Assembly (NCBI GenBank): GCA_012274445.1 | Contig: JAAROD010000095.1 | Location: 372,001-436,000 of the forward strand | Direction: 5' to 3' | DNA: 64,000 nt | Origin: Sclerotiophoma versabilis | Taxonomy: Eukaryota > Ascomycota > Dothideomycetes > Pleosporales > Didymellaceae | The notes under the pieces: model-generated | The model's input: only the letters and a program-made list of their open reading frames with translations | Told to the model about the DNA's origin: nothing | The model's database searches: none | Shown: one piece after another, positions 11,468 through 24,331 of the stretch | How the letters are laid out: each line of letters opens with the position of its first letter | Position numbering within the stretch: position 1 is the first letter of the stretch | Position numbers and translations under genes: made by a program

Positions 11468-13280
11468 TTAGTACTCCGCCTCCGAGCGATTATTCTCAAT
11501 GAACACCTTCTTGAAGCGGAAGTGGAGCAAGTCATTCGTGACGCCCATGGCACTCTTGGCGTTCTCCTTGACAAGCTGGCTGGTTGGCTTCATGAACAGC
11601 TGATCAATCTCCTCGAGAGTCTTGTTCTTCGTCTCGTACATGAAGAAGATCTGGTAGAACCAACCCAAAACCGCAATACCACCGTAGAACCCAAGGGTCA
11701 GACCAGTGGGAGTGAATGCCTTTTGCATACCGGTGAAGTTGTATGTGACAATGAAGGACGACAGGAAAAGCCATCCAGTCGAGGTAGTCATACCGTAAGA
11801 GCGGAGGTATGTAGGGTAGACCTCAGAGGGAATGACCCAGGTGAGGGCAGCGTAGGAACCGAAGAAGAGTTCGTAAAGGATCAAGCCGGTGAGGTACATG
11901 GCCAGCCTGCCGGTAACGTTGCTCTCGCCGAGGTGGTCAGAGGCACCAACTAGGATGAGACCGACGAAGAAGCCGGGCAACATGGCAATGGCCCAGAAGC
12001 GGCGACCGCAGGTCTCCATTAGGAAAATGGCGGGGATGGTACCGAGGAGAAGAGCGCCGCCGCCAACGAGGGACATGTAGGTGGCATCGTAATCGTTGAA
12101 GCCGACCTGAGACATGAGAACGGACATGTAGTACATGATGGCGTTGATACCTATCTAGAGTCAGCTTTGAAATTTGTTTTCTGTGTTATGCATACCGGTA
12201 AATTGTCCAAGGAAGATCATGATGTTGGCGTAGATGATAGAACGGCGAGCACGAGGCTTAGTGATGAAGTCCATCCAGGGAAAGCGAGTGGTGCGACCAG
12301 CAGCGACCTCAGCTTCCTCCTCTTCAGTGCTGACCTTCATGACAAAGAATTCCTGGCGGGCTTCTAGAGTCTCGACACCACGAATGCGCTTCCAGACCTT
12401 GAAAGACTCAAGGTACTTGCCCTTGTGCATGAGGAAACGAGGAGACTCGGGCATAAAGAGAATACCGACACCCATGATGGTGGAGAAGACAAGCGAGGAG
12501 CCGAGAATGTAACGCCAGTTGCCGGGAACGCTGACAAACATGGCAGCAACAGCGTATCCAAGAACTTCACCAAGAGCGATGTTGAACTGGTACAACGATA
12601 CCAGGTTACCACGAAGACGACTTTCGACTGTCTCAGCAACGTAGACGGGGACTGTACCACCTTCGAGACCGACACCGGCACCGAGAATGACACGAGCAGC
12701 AACGATCATGCCATAGTTGATGGAACCTGCCTCGAGCGCACCACCGATGGTGTAAAGAATGCAAGAAATGATGATAGCCCAGCGGCGACCAAAGTACTCG
12801 TTGCAAGGGGAGATAAGGAAGGCACCAGCGACAGCTGTTGAGCGTTAGCTAGTTTCCAGGACTGCTGGTTAGGAGCTACTTACCACCTAGCGGCATGCCA
12901 GAGTTGACGAGGGAGTTTTGCTGGTCAGTAAGACCGAGATCCTTGGGCAAAAATAGGTTGGCACCGGAGATGAGAGATTGATCGAGTCCAGAGAGGAGAC
13001 CACCCATCGATGCGAAAGCGACGAGAAGCCATGTGAAGTGCTTGGGGTTTTTGAACTCCAGGTCGAAGAAGCCCTTTTTGTAGCCAGATTGCTCAAGCTC
13101 CTTCTCTAAGTCATGAATCAGGTTGTCCGACTCCCAGCCACGAGCGTTCTCGAGCTGTTCGGCCTTGGCCTTGGGTGCGTTGTAATCTGTGGGAGGAACG
13201 ACTGAGATCTCTCCAGCCTTTCCAGGAGCAGCCGCTGCCACCTCCTCGTACATCTTGGGGTCTTTCTCGTCCATGGACAT
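11468..13280 (-). CDS. MFS sugar/polyol transporter (sugar porter family)
   Basis: Plasma-membrane importer of sugars or polyols, probably proton-coupled; the exact substrate (hexose, inositol or other polyol) cannot be read from sequence. Three exons: 13280-12884, 12834-12196, 12150-11468, giving 572 aa, the normal length. About 12 membrane segments are visible. Sugar-porter signatures are present: GGLLSGLDQSLISG in TM1, the GRR loop motif (YFGRRW), PESPRFLMHKGK after TM6, and a second GRR (CGRRFW) after TM8. A hydrophilic N-terminus of about 75 residues precedes TM1. Introns are 49 and 45 nt with canonical ends. Upstream, over 2 kb has no gene, leaving room for extensive regulation. The orientation matches the next three genes but spacing is too wide to suggest co-transcription. 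Confidence 0.92.
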
Positions 13281-13361
13281 TTTGGGCAGTGATCAGCAAA
13301 GATCAGCGGGAGATAGAGGAGAGCAAAAGGTGGGAGAAGTCCTACCCTCGCACTGCCCTGA

Positions 13362-13399
13362 GGCGTGTCTCCGCCTTTTAAATCCCCAGTGGAGACGCC
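13362..13399. promoter_or_regulatory. Inverted GTCTCC/GGAGAC pair around a TTTTAAA box
   Basis: Upstream of the sugar-porter gene, GGCGTGTCTCC (13362-13372) and GGAGACGCC (13391-13399) form an imperfect inverted repeat flanking CTTTTAAATC. A third related element, GCGGAGTCTCC, lies near 13454. This could be core promoter plus a paired binding site, but no factor can be named. Confidence 0.25.
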
Positions 13400-15571
13400 T
13401 AGCCCATGGAGAAGATCCCCATGGCACCATCTCCAATATTGTGTGACGTACGCGCGGAGTCTCCACGGCACATGCAGCAAAACTCTGCTATCACCCGGCT
13501 CAGAAACCTGGTGATGGTGCATGACCGGCCGTTAGGGATTCATCGCCAATTGCACGGGAGTAGTATAGTGTGGTGGAGCACATAAGCACCGGTCCGGTCT
13601 CTTGGTGGAGCTTGAGTGCAGCTTGATTTCGAAAAGCTTCTAGTAGACCCACTTGAGGCTCTGCGCTGATCTTATTTCTCTTTCCGAAATACCTACCGAT
13701 TGAATGCTGGAGAGATCATGGGAACAGCTTATCTCCTCGGGTCTGCTGATGCATTTTGATATCTGGGGATCGTGAAGACGTTGCAGCTGTGGTTGTGGTC
13801 GCGACAAGCTTCCTGTAGCCACGGTAGTGGCGTATACCTACACTAGCTCACCACTCGAGACCTGGTCTGAGGCTCTGCAAAAGCTTTTTAGCTGCCGATG
13901 AGCATCCAGATGGCACATTTAGGCGTGGCGCTATGACGACGAGCCCGGCTTTTGATTCAAAAGCCGGTCCAAGTCGATGTCGTTTGTTGGAAAATCCTTG
14001 CAACATCGGAGGAAGCTGTCAAGGGTAGGGTCGGATGTTCGGACTTCCTACTGCTTTAGGTATACTGCAGTAGGGAGAGATCTTAGCAAAGCAGACCATC
14101 CGCTATGCTGTCTCCGAATATGTCTCGTGTGCTCGCCCCAGACGAGACTGTGCCGTAATTCTACGATCACAGCATGGGGTCCATCCCGTTGGTCGTGCCT
14201 TGAAACCGGAGGAAACCGGCGAGCAACTTCCCCAGAGCTGAACTGGTCTGGGGAGAAAAGAGGAGACTGTTAGTACAGCTACGCATGAATTGTGACAACA
14301 CGGGGAAGTCGTGGCCATGAGACTCTGTGTAAATGCGAGCACTGGAAGCATTGTGTGATTCTCTGTCTTGGCTGACAAGGCCCGCGGAGACAACAATTGA
14401 TCATGCGACAGCCGCATGTAGACCGCCTTCAGCCCCCTGCCAACACCTTGCTATCGTGTAATAGCCATCTTCAGTGTGGAGAATCATGAGGCTCTGCGGT
14501 CCGCCCAATTGCCTAACGTCGTCTGGGCACAGAAAAGCTATGACGACTTGGATGGAATACGAGTCGTGTACCTCGATCAGCGAGAAGATGCGGGAATCCT
14601 GGTCAGGGGTCGCTATGAGGTAATGAGCAGGCTCAGAGTCCTTGACACAGATTGGACTTTCAGTTTGGCAGATTGTTGCAATTTTATTAGACGTGTTTTC
14701 CCTGTTGACAGCTGCGATCTTGGGGATGGTAAGTCTAGCGATTGCCACACTGATTGGTGCTATTTAGTCCGCTTGCACGTTTCGGAAAGCTTAGTCAAGC
14801 GTAAATTGCCCTCTCGGAACAAGGCAAGCCTGGTTCCACAGCCTTGGATTCAAGAATTTTGAAAGCTGAGGAAGTCTCCCGCAGCAAATAAGCCATAACA
14901 GCTGATTCCTTTTAGCATGCTCCTCTGATGCTATCAGCCAACCACACCTAGTGAACCTTGCGAATCATGCATACGACAAGAAACTCCAAAACTCTAAAAC
15001 TGAGACGTGACACTCTGGGCGCTGATGCAGAGATGAAAAGATGAAAGAAACGTTAGAGATGTTAAAGTCTAAGAAGCATGAAATCGCCGATCCCGCGGGG
15101 AAAGGTTGGTCGCAACATCTTAATGACCATCTGAACAATCATACTACTGGAGGCCTTCAACACAAGTGAGAAGCCTAACGTGTCTGCAAGAAGCGCTGTA
15201 GCCCACTGAAGTTTTATCAAGATATGAACGGTGTCTGTATTTGCCATGGGTATCTCCTATGATTCTCCGAGTCGCACGCTTGTCTTCAGTCATTGCTGCT
15301 ACTAGAACGATTCTGTAATCTTCAACACAAAGATGCCGTGGTTTCTGGCGAACACCGTTTCATGGTTAATCATGATATTCTCTCTCTGCTAACGATATTG
15401 CATTACGAGTCTTAACGACAGATGGGTATCTTACTATGTACACGCCACAAAGAAACATTGGTAACGAGCGGAACGATATAAACGGAGCAAAAGTGTATGC
15501 CAAATGATAAGGGCTGAAAGAAAGCAAAGAGAAACGGAAGAGTAAATAAAAAGACCAAGACGAACGGAAAT
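13400..15571. other. Long upstream region of the transporter gene and 3' flank of the UBA gene
   Basis: About 2.2 kb with only short frames that lack motifs and splice partners. No tRNA, repeat family or mobile element was recognised. Confidence 0.5.
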
Positions 15572-18500
15572 TTAGCCCCACATCTGCCGACTCAATAACA
15601 GTTCCACAGCGCGATCGACTCTCAGCCCATCACCCGCATCCGTGATCCTTAACGCGTCCCTTGCCTGATTCGCCGTGAATCCCATCTCCACAATGCGATA
15701 GATAGCCTTGTCCGCTGTATTTTCATGTGCTGGGCTATCGAAGATATCCGCCTGTTTCGGATGCCGTTGGAAAGTCGGGTGGTGAGCGGCCACTGGGCCA
15801 CCACTGCGTTGACTGCGCTCACTCTCACTCGAGCCGCGCGAGTTGAGACTGATGTCTGTCTCCTTTCTGGTGGCGAGAGGGCGCTGCGCGCGGAAAGCTG
15901 GATGGTCTGGGAAGGGGATTTGTTGGGGCGATTGTGTAAAGATGGGGTGCTCGGTGATGGATGGCATGGCGCTTGTTGCAATGCTGCTTCGATCGCGGGC
16001 ACCAGATATCGTAGACGCAGAAGGCGTAGGGAGAAGAGGCTGAGCTATGGTTCGTCGTGGTGAAGAACGAGAACCGGACACTGTGGACGACGAAGGTGTG
16101 GGAATGAGTGGTTGCGCCACAGTCCGCTGTGGTGGAGTGTGGGTATTCAGAGGAGGTAGGAGTGCTCGTTCCGTGATGGCTGCTGCAGGAAGTTCGGAGA
16201 TGTGAGTAGAGATCTCTTGCGCGATCGCAGAGGTAGGTCGGAATGACGGGATGTGTGAGGTTAGGTTGTTTTCCGGCAACGGAGGGTGCGCTCGTGTAAG
16301 ACTGCTCATCACATTCTCCCATTCGCTCATTGGTCGGTCCTGGCTTTGGCGAATTACTCGTAGCTGCTGGCCGTTGTTCCTACAATGTCTGAGGTCTTGG
16401 ATATGTTTCTGGATACGTTGCTTCGACATTTGTCGCTGAAGCTCGCGCGTTGAGCTCTCTGCGTAAACGTGCGCAAGCTTGTCCTCATAGACACGAGAAG
16501 CTGCCTCCTTTAGGAAGTTCCTCTTGGTACTGCCGTGAACGGGAGGTTTCCACTTAGTCAAGCCTTTGGCATTAGCTATCGTAAAAGCAACCCCATTGTT
16601 CTCGTAGCAAGGGCGAGCAAGGACGAGCACGGTGGCGAGACCGAAGCTGAGAAGATGGTGACACCATTCGTCTATATTTGTCAGTATAGTTCATCGCTTC
16701 ATTGGGAAGCGGCTTACCTAGCATTATCTCTTCTCCGTCTATGTCGCCTCCGCGAATTTCAGTATCGTCGTAAATGCCATGTTTACGCGCTTCAGCAGTG
16801 CGAGTTTGAAAGCCCTGCAGCAGAACGCCCAGGCAATTCCACAACTCCATCATGTCGAAGAGTTGCTCTGCTGACAAGCCACCTTCATTGCCTTTCGCAA
16901 AACAATCTGGTACACTAATCAGGGTATCATTCATGAAATCTGTACTTATGACGCTGAAGGTGCATGCTGGTTGGTGTGCCTGCACACCGCCCCGAAGCCA
17001 GTCTTGTTGGGCAACCACATCGTCCTCACGTCCTTTGCCAGACCCAAAGATCTTGCAGAACGTCCAGATGCGCCATAATGCGTCGTCTACTCTTGCGCGG
17101 TTAGGCGATTTCTCGTCGATGAGTGCAGCGGAGATCTCGGGTCGTACGAATGACTGACACTTCTCGTGTATCAGCGACTTGATCTCGCGCAAAGTGCACG
17201 TGTCACGGTTCTGAGAATGCAAGTAGCTTGCAGGCGTGTATTCTTCAAAAGGCCGTGTCATCTCCAGATCCTCATCGTGTAGCAAGTCGTGTCCAGGGAA
17301 TGCAATCTCTCGGAATTCCCACGCAGCCGGGGACGTCTTCATCAGAACGGACTTAACAAGTTCGAGCTCATGGCGCTTGAACACCATATGAAATCCACTA
17401 CTGACAACGGCCAGGGCAAACAAGTCATCGAACTGATCCACGCTTTGCAAAATCTTGCGAAGCAATTTCTCGGCGTCGCTAGGTGAAATGATGCGCGGCT
17501 CAATCTTCGCGGAAGTCTGGACGGACGATAGCACAAACTCTTCGGTTAACTTTTGGCTGACGGAAGGGATTACTAGTGTCAACCTTTGTTCCCTTCTCAG
17601 CGATCGTCCTCTTGTAATCTGGGATGCGATGTGGTCGTTCGGTACGCGAGATAATCTGAACAACTCAGCATTGATGACCGATTGTCGCTTGCTCGATTTT
17701 CTTGGTAGTAATGGAGCAGGTTCAGCCGAAGGCCTCGTCATGTGCTTTTGCCAGGGGTGCTGATTGCGTTCCTTCTGCAGCCGGGGAGCCAGGGGTACTC
17801 TGTCGTTATTCGCAAGCCGATCCAGGAAAGTATCCGCCGAGAGCAATGTCAATGACCTCTGGAGCTCGGTCACCGCCTCGCTCAATGTTGGGCTTGAGTT
17901 CTGTTCGCTATATGACTTCTTCGATTCAGACCGAGTTATGGCTTGATTGATAGCGCCGATGCCTGGATTTGAATCGAGGCTTCTCCGGGGATGACTCGAC
18001 TTCGAAGTCTTGCGGTGGACTGTGGGACGGCGGACATTGTCATTGGTGGCTTCTCGTGCAGACTGAAGGCTGCAGGTAGGCTGGAACATGGCATCTTGCT
18101 TGGCTGAACATGGCGCATAGCGACGCGGTGGTATCGCTGGGGGAGGGCCGTAATCAGCGTCGACTATTGGACATTCACCCTTAGTCTTGGGAACCATACG
18201 TAGATTGTCCTCATCGACGCTGGTTTCCGAAGAATGATTGCTATGTAGAGAGAACGCATCGCTTTCTCGGGAGCTGACAGAAGATGTTGTTGATGTTGAG
18301 TCGTTCTTGCGATGCTGTGAATTCATGAGGTTCGTAGGTGTGGTAGCAGTAGACAGTTGGAGCTGTCCAAGGGACACCACAGGTGGGTAGATGAGTGGAG
18401 ATACGATTGAATCGCGCATCATTTCTTTTCTCGTTCCTGTTGGTGGAGATATGTCATACGTACCCTCAATCTCAGCGGAAGCGGACCGAACTTGCGTGCT

Positions 18501-19139
18501 GCGAGGGTGGCCAGAATTGGGAAGCGTTGGAAGGGATCGATCTTGTGCTCCGCTAGGGATTACCACATGTATCTTTGGTTTTAAGCTCTTGACTGCGCTA
18601 AGGCCATGGTTCTCTTTGAGGCGCCACTGGATCCTTCCGTGTTTATATGTGCCAATAGCTCCTTTGAGCGAAGCGATACTCGAAGCCGTTTTCAAGCTGC
18701 TGTCCTGTTTTGTGGAACAGATGGTGGAATGTTGAAACCAACCCCTGGAAGACCCATTTTCTGATATCGAGGACAAGGCTGGACTGCTAGATGCTGACTT
18801 GCAGCTCTTGGCCTGATGAGTTGACGTAGACATGTCTCGCTCGTCAGCGAGGAGAGCCGGTTCACGTTCCGTCATTTCTGGCACGGCACGCAGCACTGTG
18901 CCCTTCTTTGAATTTCTCAACCTCTGAAACGACATCCTCTTCCTAGTGCGATCCTTTGAAGCAGGGCTTCCGGTGCTTTGTGGTGAATCGTCGATCCACG
19001 GTTGGGCACTGTTTCCTTCTTGATTATGTGCTTGAGTAAAGTTCCTGTAGTCCTCCACTGACTGCAGTTGTAGAATGCATCCAAGTGAAACGATATTGGT
19101 GACTGAGTGGTCAGAAGAAAGCGCAAGCTGGGTGTTCAT
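15572..19139 (-). CDS. Large unrecognised protein with C-terminal UBA-like domain
   Basis: Two exons (19139-16718 and 16671-15572) joined by a 46-nt intron give about 1,170 aa from the first ATG. A later ATG at 18935 (MSFQRLRNSKKG) is an equally reasonable start. The N-terminal half is Ser/Thr-rich and looks disordered. The middle (roughly 17600-16600) is a compact, non-repetitive region with segments such as LLRKILQSVDQFDDLFALA and ELWNCLGVLLQGFQ, continuing across the intron into EWCHHLLSFGLATV. Another Ser/Pro-rich linker with two similar PTPS-S-TxSG units follows. The last ~45 residues (AIYRIVEMGFTANQARDAL...VDRAVELLLS) fit the ubiquitin-associated fold, including the MGF loop. A role in ubiquitin signalling is a reasonable inference from this domain only. 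The folded middle part has a distant F-box-protein feel, which I cannot confirm. Confidence 0.75.
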
Positions 19140-20441
19140 GACGACTACCAGTAGCTGGGCAATGATGTACACGGTCGGGATTTCAAAATAGCCAACCCGA
19201 CTAAGGTCCGCCGGCAGCTGCGGATGTCAAGGGAGTGCAGGTTTGTGGCGTCCGGAGCTGTAGCTCGCGGCGTTGGCGTAAGATGGAACTTGGAGCTTCC
19301 GCTCGTAGTGCTCTTACCAAATTGAGATAACGATGGCAACGGTAATGAAGGGCAACGATATCTACATGACGGAGACATACACATTTTGTCCATGGGAGGA
19401 CTTAGATCTAAGCGCGCATATTGCATTGAATCCTCTGTACTCGGAGGCGCAGTGCATGGCGGGTGTTCGTGGAGGGGTTCGCATGTGAGCGTTCGGATTC
19501 CGTGAGACTGGGAGGAGCGATCGGCGGGGCGCCTCAATTTAGAACCAGCTCAGCCGCAGGCAGGATCAACGTGCGCACATGGCTTTCTCCTTGTGCTGTT
19601 TTGGGTGGTCGTCCGGGAACACTTGCTTCGTGGACTAGTTTCCCTACTCTTGAAATCAAGGCAGAATGGACCAGTGAAGATGTCGGTTACACGGCAGGAT
19701 GCATCGGATGAAAGAGCTTTTTGGGGAGTCTGCATGCTTCCAGGCGTCCTGTGTCCTACAGCTTAAGCACGAAAGGTTTAACTTTGCCCCATAGCTGGTC
19801 AAGAAAGCTGCCTGTTAGCTTTGTGCGTTCATCTACAGTACGCTATGTGATGCGTGCGGAGTCATGAGCTGTAGAGGTCTTAGTTAAGTGTTTTCTCTAT
19901 ATTTGACAGCTGCCAGGCGAGCTAGTACTGCCTGCTGCCGTTAAACTAAATTGGGGGACATGACAAGGTAGTCAGCCACGCTTCGAACCCACTGCCCCCA
20001 TGCCTGCATTCCCGAAGGCCGAATCCTCCGTATTCGCACGTTTCGCTGTTCCGGTTCCGATATTGTGCAACGATTGTGCCATTGTTTGCAGACGGCCGAC
20101 GGCTGTCTTAACGAAGGAATTGGATGAGACTGGGGCTAGCGAGATGAGGGCACGTTGTGTAGGTGGATTATGATTGAACAGACTTAGCGCTCTTACGCTC
20201 TATACCGTACAAGCAGTACAATGTGGTATGTACAAGGGAAGGCCATGTCTAATGGTGCTTTGCGCTGCCAGATAATGCGCGCTTAATGTCGATGCCTCAA
20301 CTTCTTGCCTGACCCAATCTTGCCTTCTTCTGCCTTTGGCTCCTCGACCAAACCCAAACGTGCATCCCCTCCAGTGGCCGGGGTATACACATTCCGATGA
20401 TGTCTTTGCAGTACCAATGAGGTCTACGAAACTCCATTCGT
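19140..20441. other. Interval between the UBA gene and ARG5,6
   Basis: Contains the upstream region of the UBA gene (a minus-strand frame at 19145-19537 could be leader sequence) and the 3' flank of ARG5,6. No recognised gene. Confidence 0.45.
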
Positions 20442-23176
20442 CTAGTACGGGATGCCCTCATACTCGGCGTAGCCAAGAGCCAAGTTCATGTTCTGCAGAC
20501 ACTGTGTCGCCGCTCCCTTCAGCAGGTTATCAATAGTAGCATTGATCACAACGCGCTTGCCCGAGCTATGAACAGCAAAGCCACCAATCTCGACACCGTG
20601 CTTGCCCGAGATGTTCTTGACGAGCGGTGACTCGCCAACAATCTTGACGAGCTTCTCACCAGCGTAGCGGTCTTGGTACAAGTTGCGGATATCGCGCGAG
20701 GTCATGGTGCGGTTGAGAGGGATGGAGATTGTGTGCTAAAGAACGTCAGATTACTGCAGTTGTATAGGTGTGAGATAGCGCAACTTACGTGGATACCCTG
20801 GAACCAGACAGCGACGTGAGGAATGAACGCTACCTCGGTGCCCAGTTGCCTCGAGATTTCCTTCTCGTGGATGTGGTCGACGAGGCTGTAAGGGATCAGG
20901 TTGTTAGTGAGGTTGTTCACGTCGTTCTTGGGGCTAGGCTTGGTTCCTGCTCCGGAGTAACCAGAAACACCGAAGACAGTAGGTTGGCCACCAACGAAGT
21001 CAAGGAGAGGCGCAATACCGAGCTGAGCAGCGGTTGCGTAGCAGCCAGGGTTGGCTATCCGTGTAGCGCCATCAAGCTTACGGCGGGGAACCAACTCGGG
21101 GAGACCGTAAGTCCACTTGTCGTCGAATCGGTAATCTGCGCTGAGGTCTACAATGACGGACTGCTTGTTGCCGGACCTCTCAATGGCTTCTACAAAAGGC
21201 TTGCAGACACCATTTGGCAAGGCCATGACCCAGCAATCGACCTCGCCCTTTTTGGCCAAGGCCTCGACATCATCAGGAGAAAGGTTCTCGTATGTGATCT
21301 GGCGCTTGGTATAACCCTCAAGTTTCTGGCCATTGAGCTCACGAGAAGAGACGTGACGCAGATCCATATTGGGGTGCTTGTTCAGCAGGTCGATGAGTGC
21401 TTGACCTGTGTATCCACGAGCACCAATGAGAGCAACCTTCGAGGGGTAGTCCTTGCTTGCGAACTTGTTGCCGTATGGAGGGTTGGGGTTGGTGGAGTCC
21501 TGAGAGCGCGAGGCAGAGGTAGCGAAGCCACGCGATGCAACTGGTGCGATCTTGCTATGCCTCAACGATGGCCTGGCAGACTGACCCATTGTTCGAGAGC
21601 CAGCGATGGTCGAGTAGCTGCGAGCCTGCTGACCCTGCTTCAGACCTGCAACGAAGTCTGCCGCCCTCCTGAACTGCGACTCGAGGCTGTCCTTGAGGAT
21701 GGAGCGACCCTGCTTTGAGTAGTTCTCCAGGAGAGCAAAGATCTCGGAAGACTCTGCCGAGCCCCACCAGCAGAAGATCTCCTTCTCGCGGCGGAGGAAG
21801 CCATCAGTCTTCTCAAGGTTCCACTTGACAAGGTTCTGCTCCTGGCTCTCAACAACCCAATACATCTTGGGGTATTTCTGCTTCATACGCTCAAATACGA
21901 GATCAGAGACGTTTGTGAGAAAAGCGTCCTTAGTAGTGGTGAAGGTGGAAAGCTGAGCGAATTCACCGTCCTTGCCGGGAGGGTACACGATAGCCACTAC
22001 ACCCATGGAATCATCGAAGAATGCCTCGAAGGGGCGACTCTCGAGGTTCTCGACGTACTGCTTGATGGCGTTGTTAGCCTCAGCGCCTCCGTGCTCCCTA
22101 GCCAACGCCTGAGAAAGCGCATCGACGTCCAAGTCCTCGAACTTGCTGACCTCCTTCACGCTTCCACCGTTGCGGATCAGGGTGCCGCCTCCAGTGTGTG
22201 TGAACAGCTCCTTTCCAAGGTTCTGAGGGTGGGTGATGGCAACACTGGATGTACGTGGGAGACCGTCCAAGAGCTTCTTAGCCTCGACGATCTTGAGCTT
22301 GGTGCCGTACCTGACCCAGGGCTGCTTCAGGTAGCTATCGTACTCGCCCTCCAAGTTGATGTGCGAGATCAGCTTGCCGGTCTCGGCGTTGAACAGACCG
22401 CCCTTCTCAGACAAGTAAATAACCTTCATGGGTTCGAACTGGCGCGCAAGAGCGGCAGCGACGACATCGGCATTAACGTTCAGGATCTGACCGTCCTCAG
22501 TCTCAGCCATAGAGCATAGAATAGGTAGCTCTTTGTTCTCGATGGCGTCCATGATCGCCCTAGGGTTGATCTTGGTGATATTGCCAACGTACTTCCACTT
22601 CTCCTTGTCAAGGTAATCTGCCTGCAGAGCACCAGCGGTGATAGGACGAGCAGGGACTCCCCAGTTCCTCTTGAGTGTCATGACGAGGTCCATGTTGGCC
22701 TCCAGGAAGAGCTTGCGCGCAATGCCCAGCGTCTTCTTGTCTGTGACTCTTATCCCATCAATGAAGTCGGGCTCGACGCCAGAATCCAAGAGAGTCTGGT
22801 TCATCTGGGGCCCGGCTCCATGGACAATGATGGGGTACAGCCCAATGGCGTGCAATTGCTGCAGAGCAAAGCATAGCTCATCAAGGTGGTCTGTGAGGAT
22901 GGCACCTCCGACCTTGACTACGGCGAACTGGTGCGGCTTGACGGAGCGGAATTGGCCGAGATACTGGTCGACTTCCCTGCGAGAGCTGGCACTAGCCAGC
23001 AGGTTGAGGAAAGCGGCGTATACGGACGACTTCTGGCCGTCTCCGGTAGTATACAGGCGGCTCGGGGTGGTGCTGGCGACGAGGGCGCGAGGAAGGTGTC
23101 TCCGGCCAGAAGCCGCGACTATCTGGCGGGACGAGCGTGCTGCTGCGCGCGCACCGGCTCGTACGACGCCCTGCAT
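20442..23176 (-). CDS. ARG5,6: ARG5,6: acetylglutamate kinase / N-acetyl-gamma-glutamyl-phosphate reductase
   Basis: Bifunctional mitochondrial precursor for steps two and three of arginine synthesis: phosphorylation of N-acetylglutamate, then NADPH reduction of the acyl phosphate to the semialdehyde. Exons 23176-20789 and 20735-20442 give 893 aa. The start at 23176 (MQGVVRAGARAAARSSR) yields an Arg/Ala-rich mitochondrial presequence; an in-frame ATG at 23350 would add 58 residues of less typical character. In order: amino-acid kinase domain (FAVVKVGGAIL, HGAGPQMN), the DUF619/NAT-like domain, a linker that in homologues is cut to release the two enzymes, then the reductase (VALIGARGYTGQALIDLL, catalytic Cys in ANPGCYATA, HIPHVAVW-type C-terminal block split by the 53-nt intron). 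TGACTC elements lie upstream, fitting cross-pathway control. The identification is firm. Confidence 0.97.
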
Positions 23177-24331
23177 GGTGACCGTCTCGCTCGCGGGGCT
23201 CGAAGGGGTTGCTCGAGGGTTGGGCTGTAGCGGAAGGGCGGATTGGCGTGTGGGTGGAGAAAGAAGAGTCAGACAGGTAGATAGGAATGACGCTCGAAGC
23301 TTTGAGCTACTACAAAATTCGCTTCCGATAACGCACGCAGCGTCCAGCATCTAACCCGCAAAGTGGCGCGATAAACCAGGGCCTGCGTCTGGGGAACCGG
23401 ACACTATTGGCCGCAGCCGTAGTCTCGAGCAAAATTTCCCTCTTCGGCAGCAAGCCGTGAGCGAGAAGGGCATTGCCCGTGTTCGGTGGAGCTCTGCTAA
23501 TCAGATGGAAGGATCTGATAAAAACAGCCTGGCAAAACCGAAAAGCCTCACTGCAAATGCCGCGCGTCTTCTACAACAAGTGTCTGCGTCCGTTGAGTGC
23601 ATAAAGCTGAGGTGCTGCGCTCGTTCGCTCATGGTGGACGCTTCTGAGCGACATATTAAAAAATACCGCTGACAGCTTATCTAGGAGTCACTAAAAACCG
23701 CAGCTGGCCGTCGCCTGTGCTATACCTGAACTTCTCTAGGTCGACATAGTGTGGATCTTTGTTGAAGGTTGTACCCACTGCGAATCTTGCGGGACGTCAT
23801 TCAGTTCAGATTCGTGGTTGAGCGGTACCTGGCAATGGATTGCCTGACTAGCCACGTGTAGAAGAGGCCCATCGTTGCACCTGCATGACCGAGGTTGGGA
23901 ACGAGGTGTGCCGTGGCTATCTCCCGAAGTCCTGCGTCGAATATTAAACCTCGATTGTTATTCAAACGACAAGATTTCAGGGTTCAAAAGAATATCATGC
24001 AATTGGCTATGGACAAGAAGACGGGTGTAAAGCATTCGAACTCCATTGTGAGCGTCTCCCAGCTATGCCCAGAACAGCTCCTAAGGTATCATATCATAAG
24101 AGAGCAGTCCTAAGCACTGTAATGCAGGACTGCATTCCGTGCCGGTCGTTCAAATGCGAAGAAAGACAAGAAACCGAGCCTCGCTCCCAGATTGTGGTAG
24201 ACGTAAATCCTACAGGGTGTCGTAAAGGACAGTGCACGTGGATGCCACTCTCCCGACCTCGTGGCTGTGCGACTGTCCACCGCTACGCAATTATTATGTG
24301 GTACGTTTCATGGTATCGGGCGTAAAGACAT
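23177..24331. other. ARG5,6 upstream region and 3' flank of the v-SNARE gene
   Basis: No gene recognised. Contains the two TGACTC elements; short plus-strand frames around 23457-24325 have no motifs. Confidence 0.45.
23276..23281 (-). promoter_or_regulatory. TGACTC element upstream of ARG5,6
   Basis: A Gcn4/CPC1-type core site on the minus strand, about 100 nt before the favoured ARG5,6 start. A second copy lies at 23695-23700. Arginine genes are classic targets of this general amino-acid control factor; occupancy is inferred. Confidence 0.4.

Noticed and set aside
19950..20060. Possible tRNA suggested by CTTCGAACCCAC
   Set aside because: No matching acceptor, anticodon or D stems could be formed around the T-loop-like sequence.
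20789..21718. 309-codon plus-strand frame opposite ARG5,6
   Set aside because: Shadow of the reductase coding strand; no start context, motifs or splice partners.
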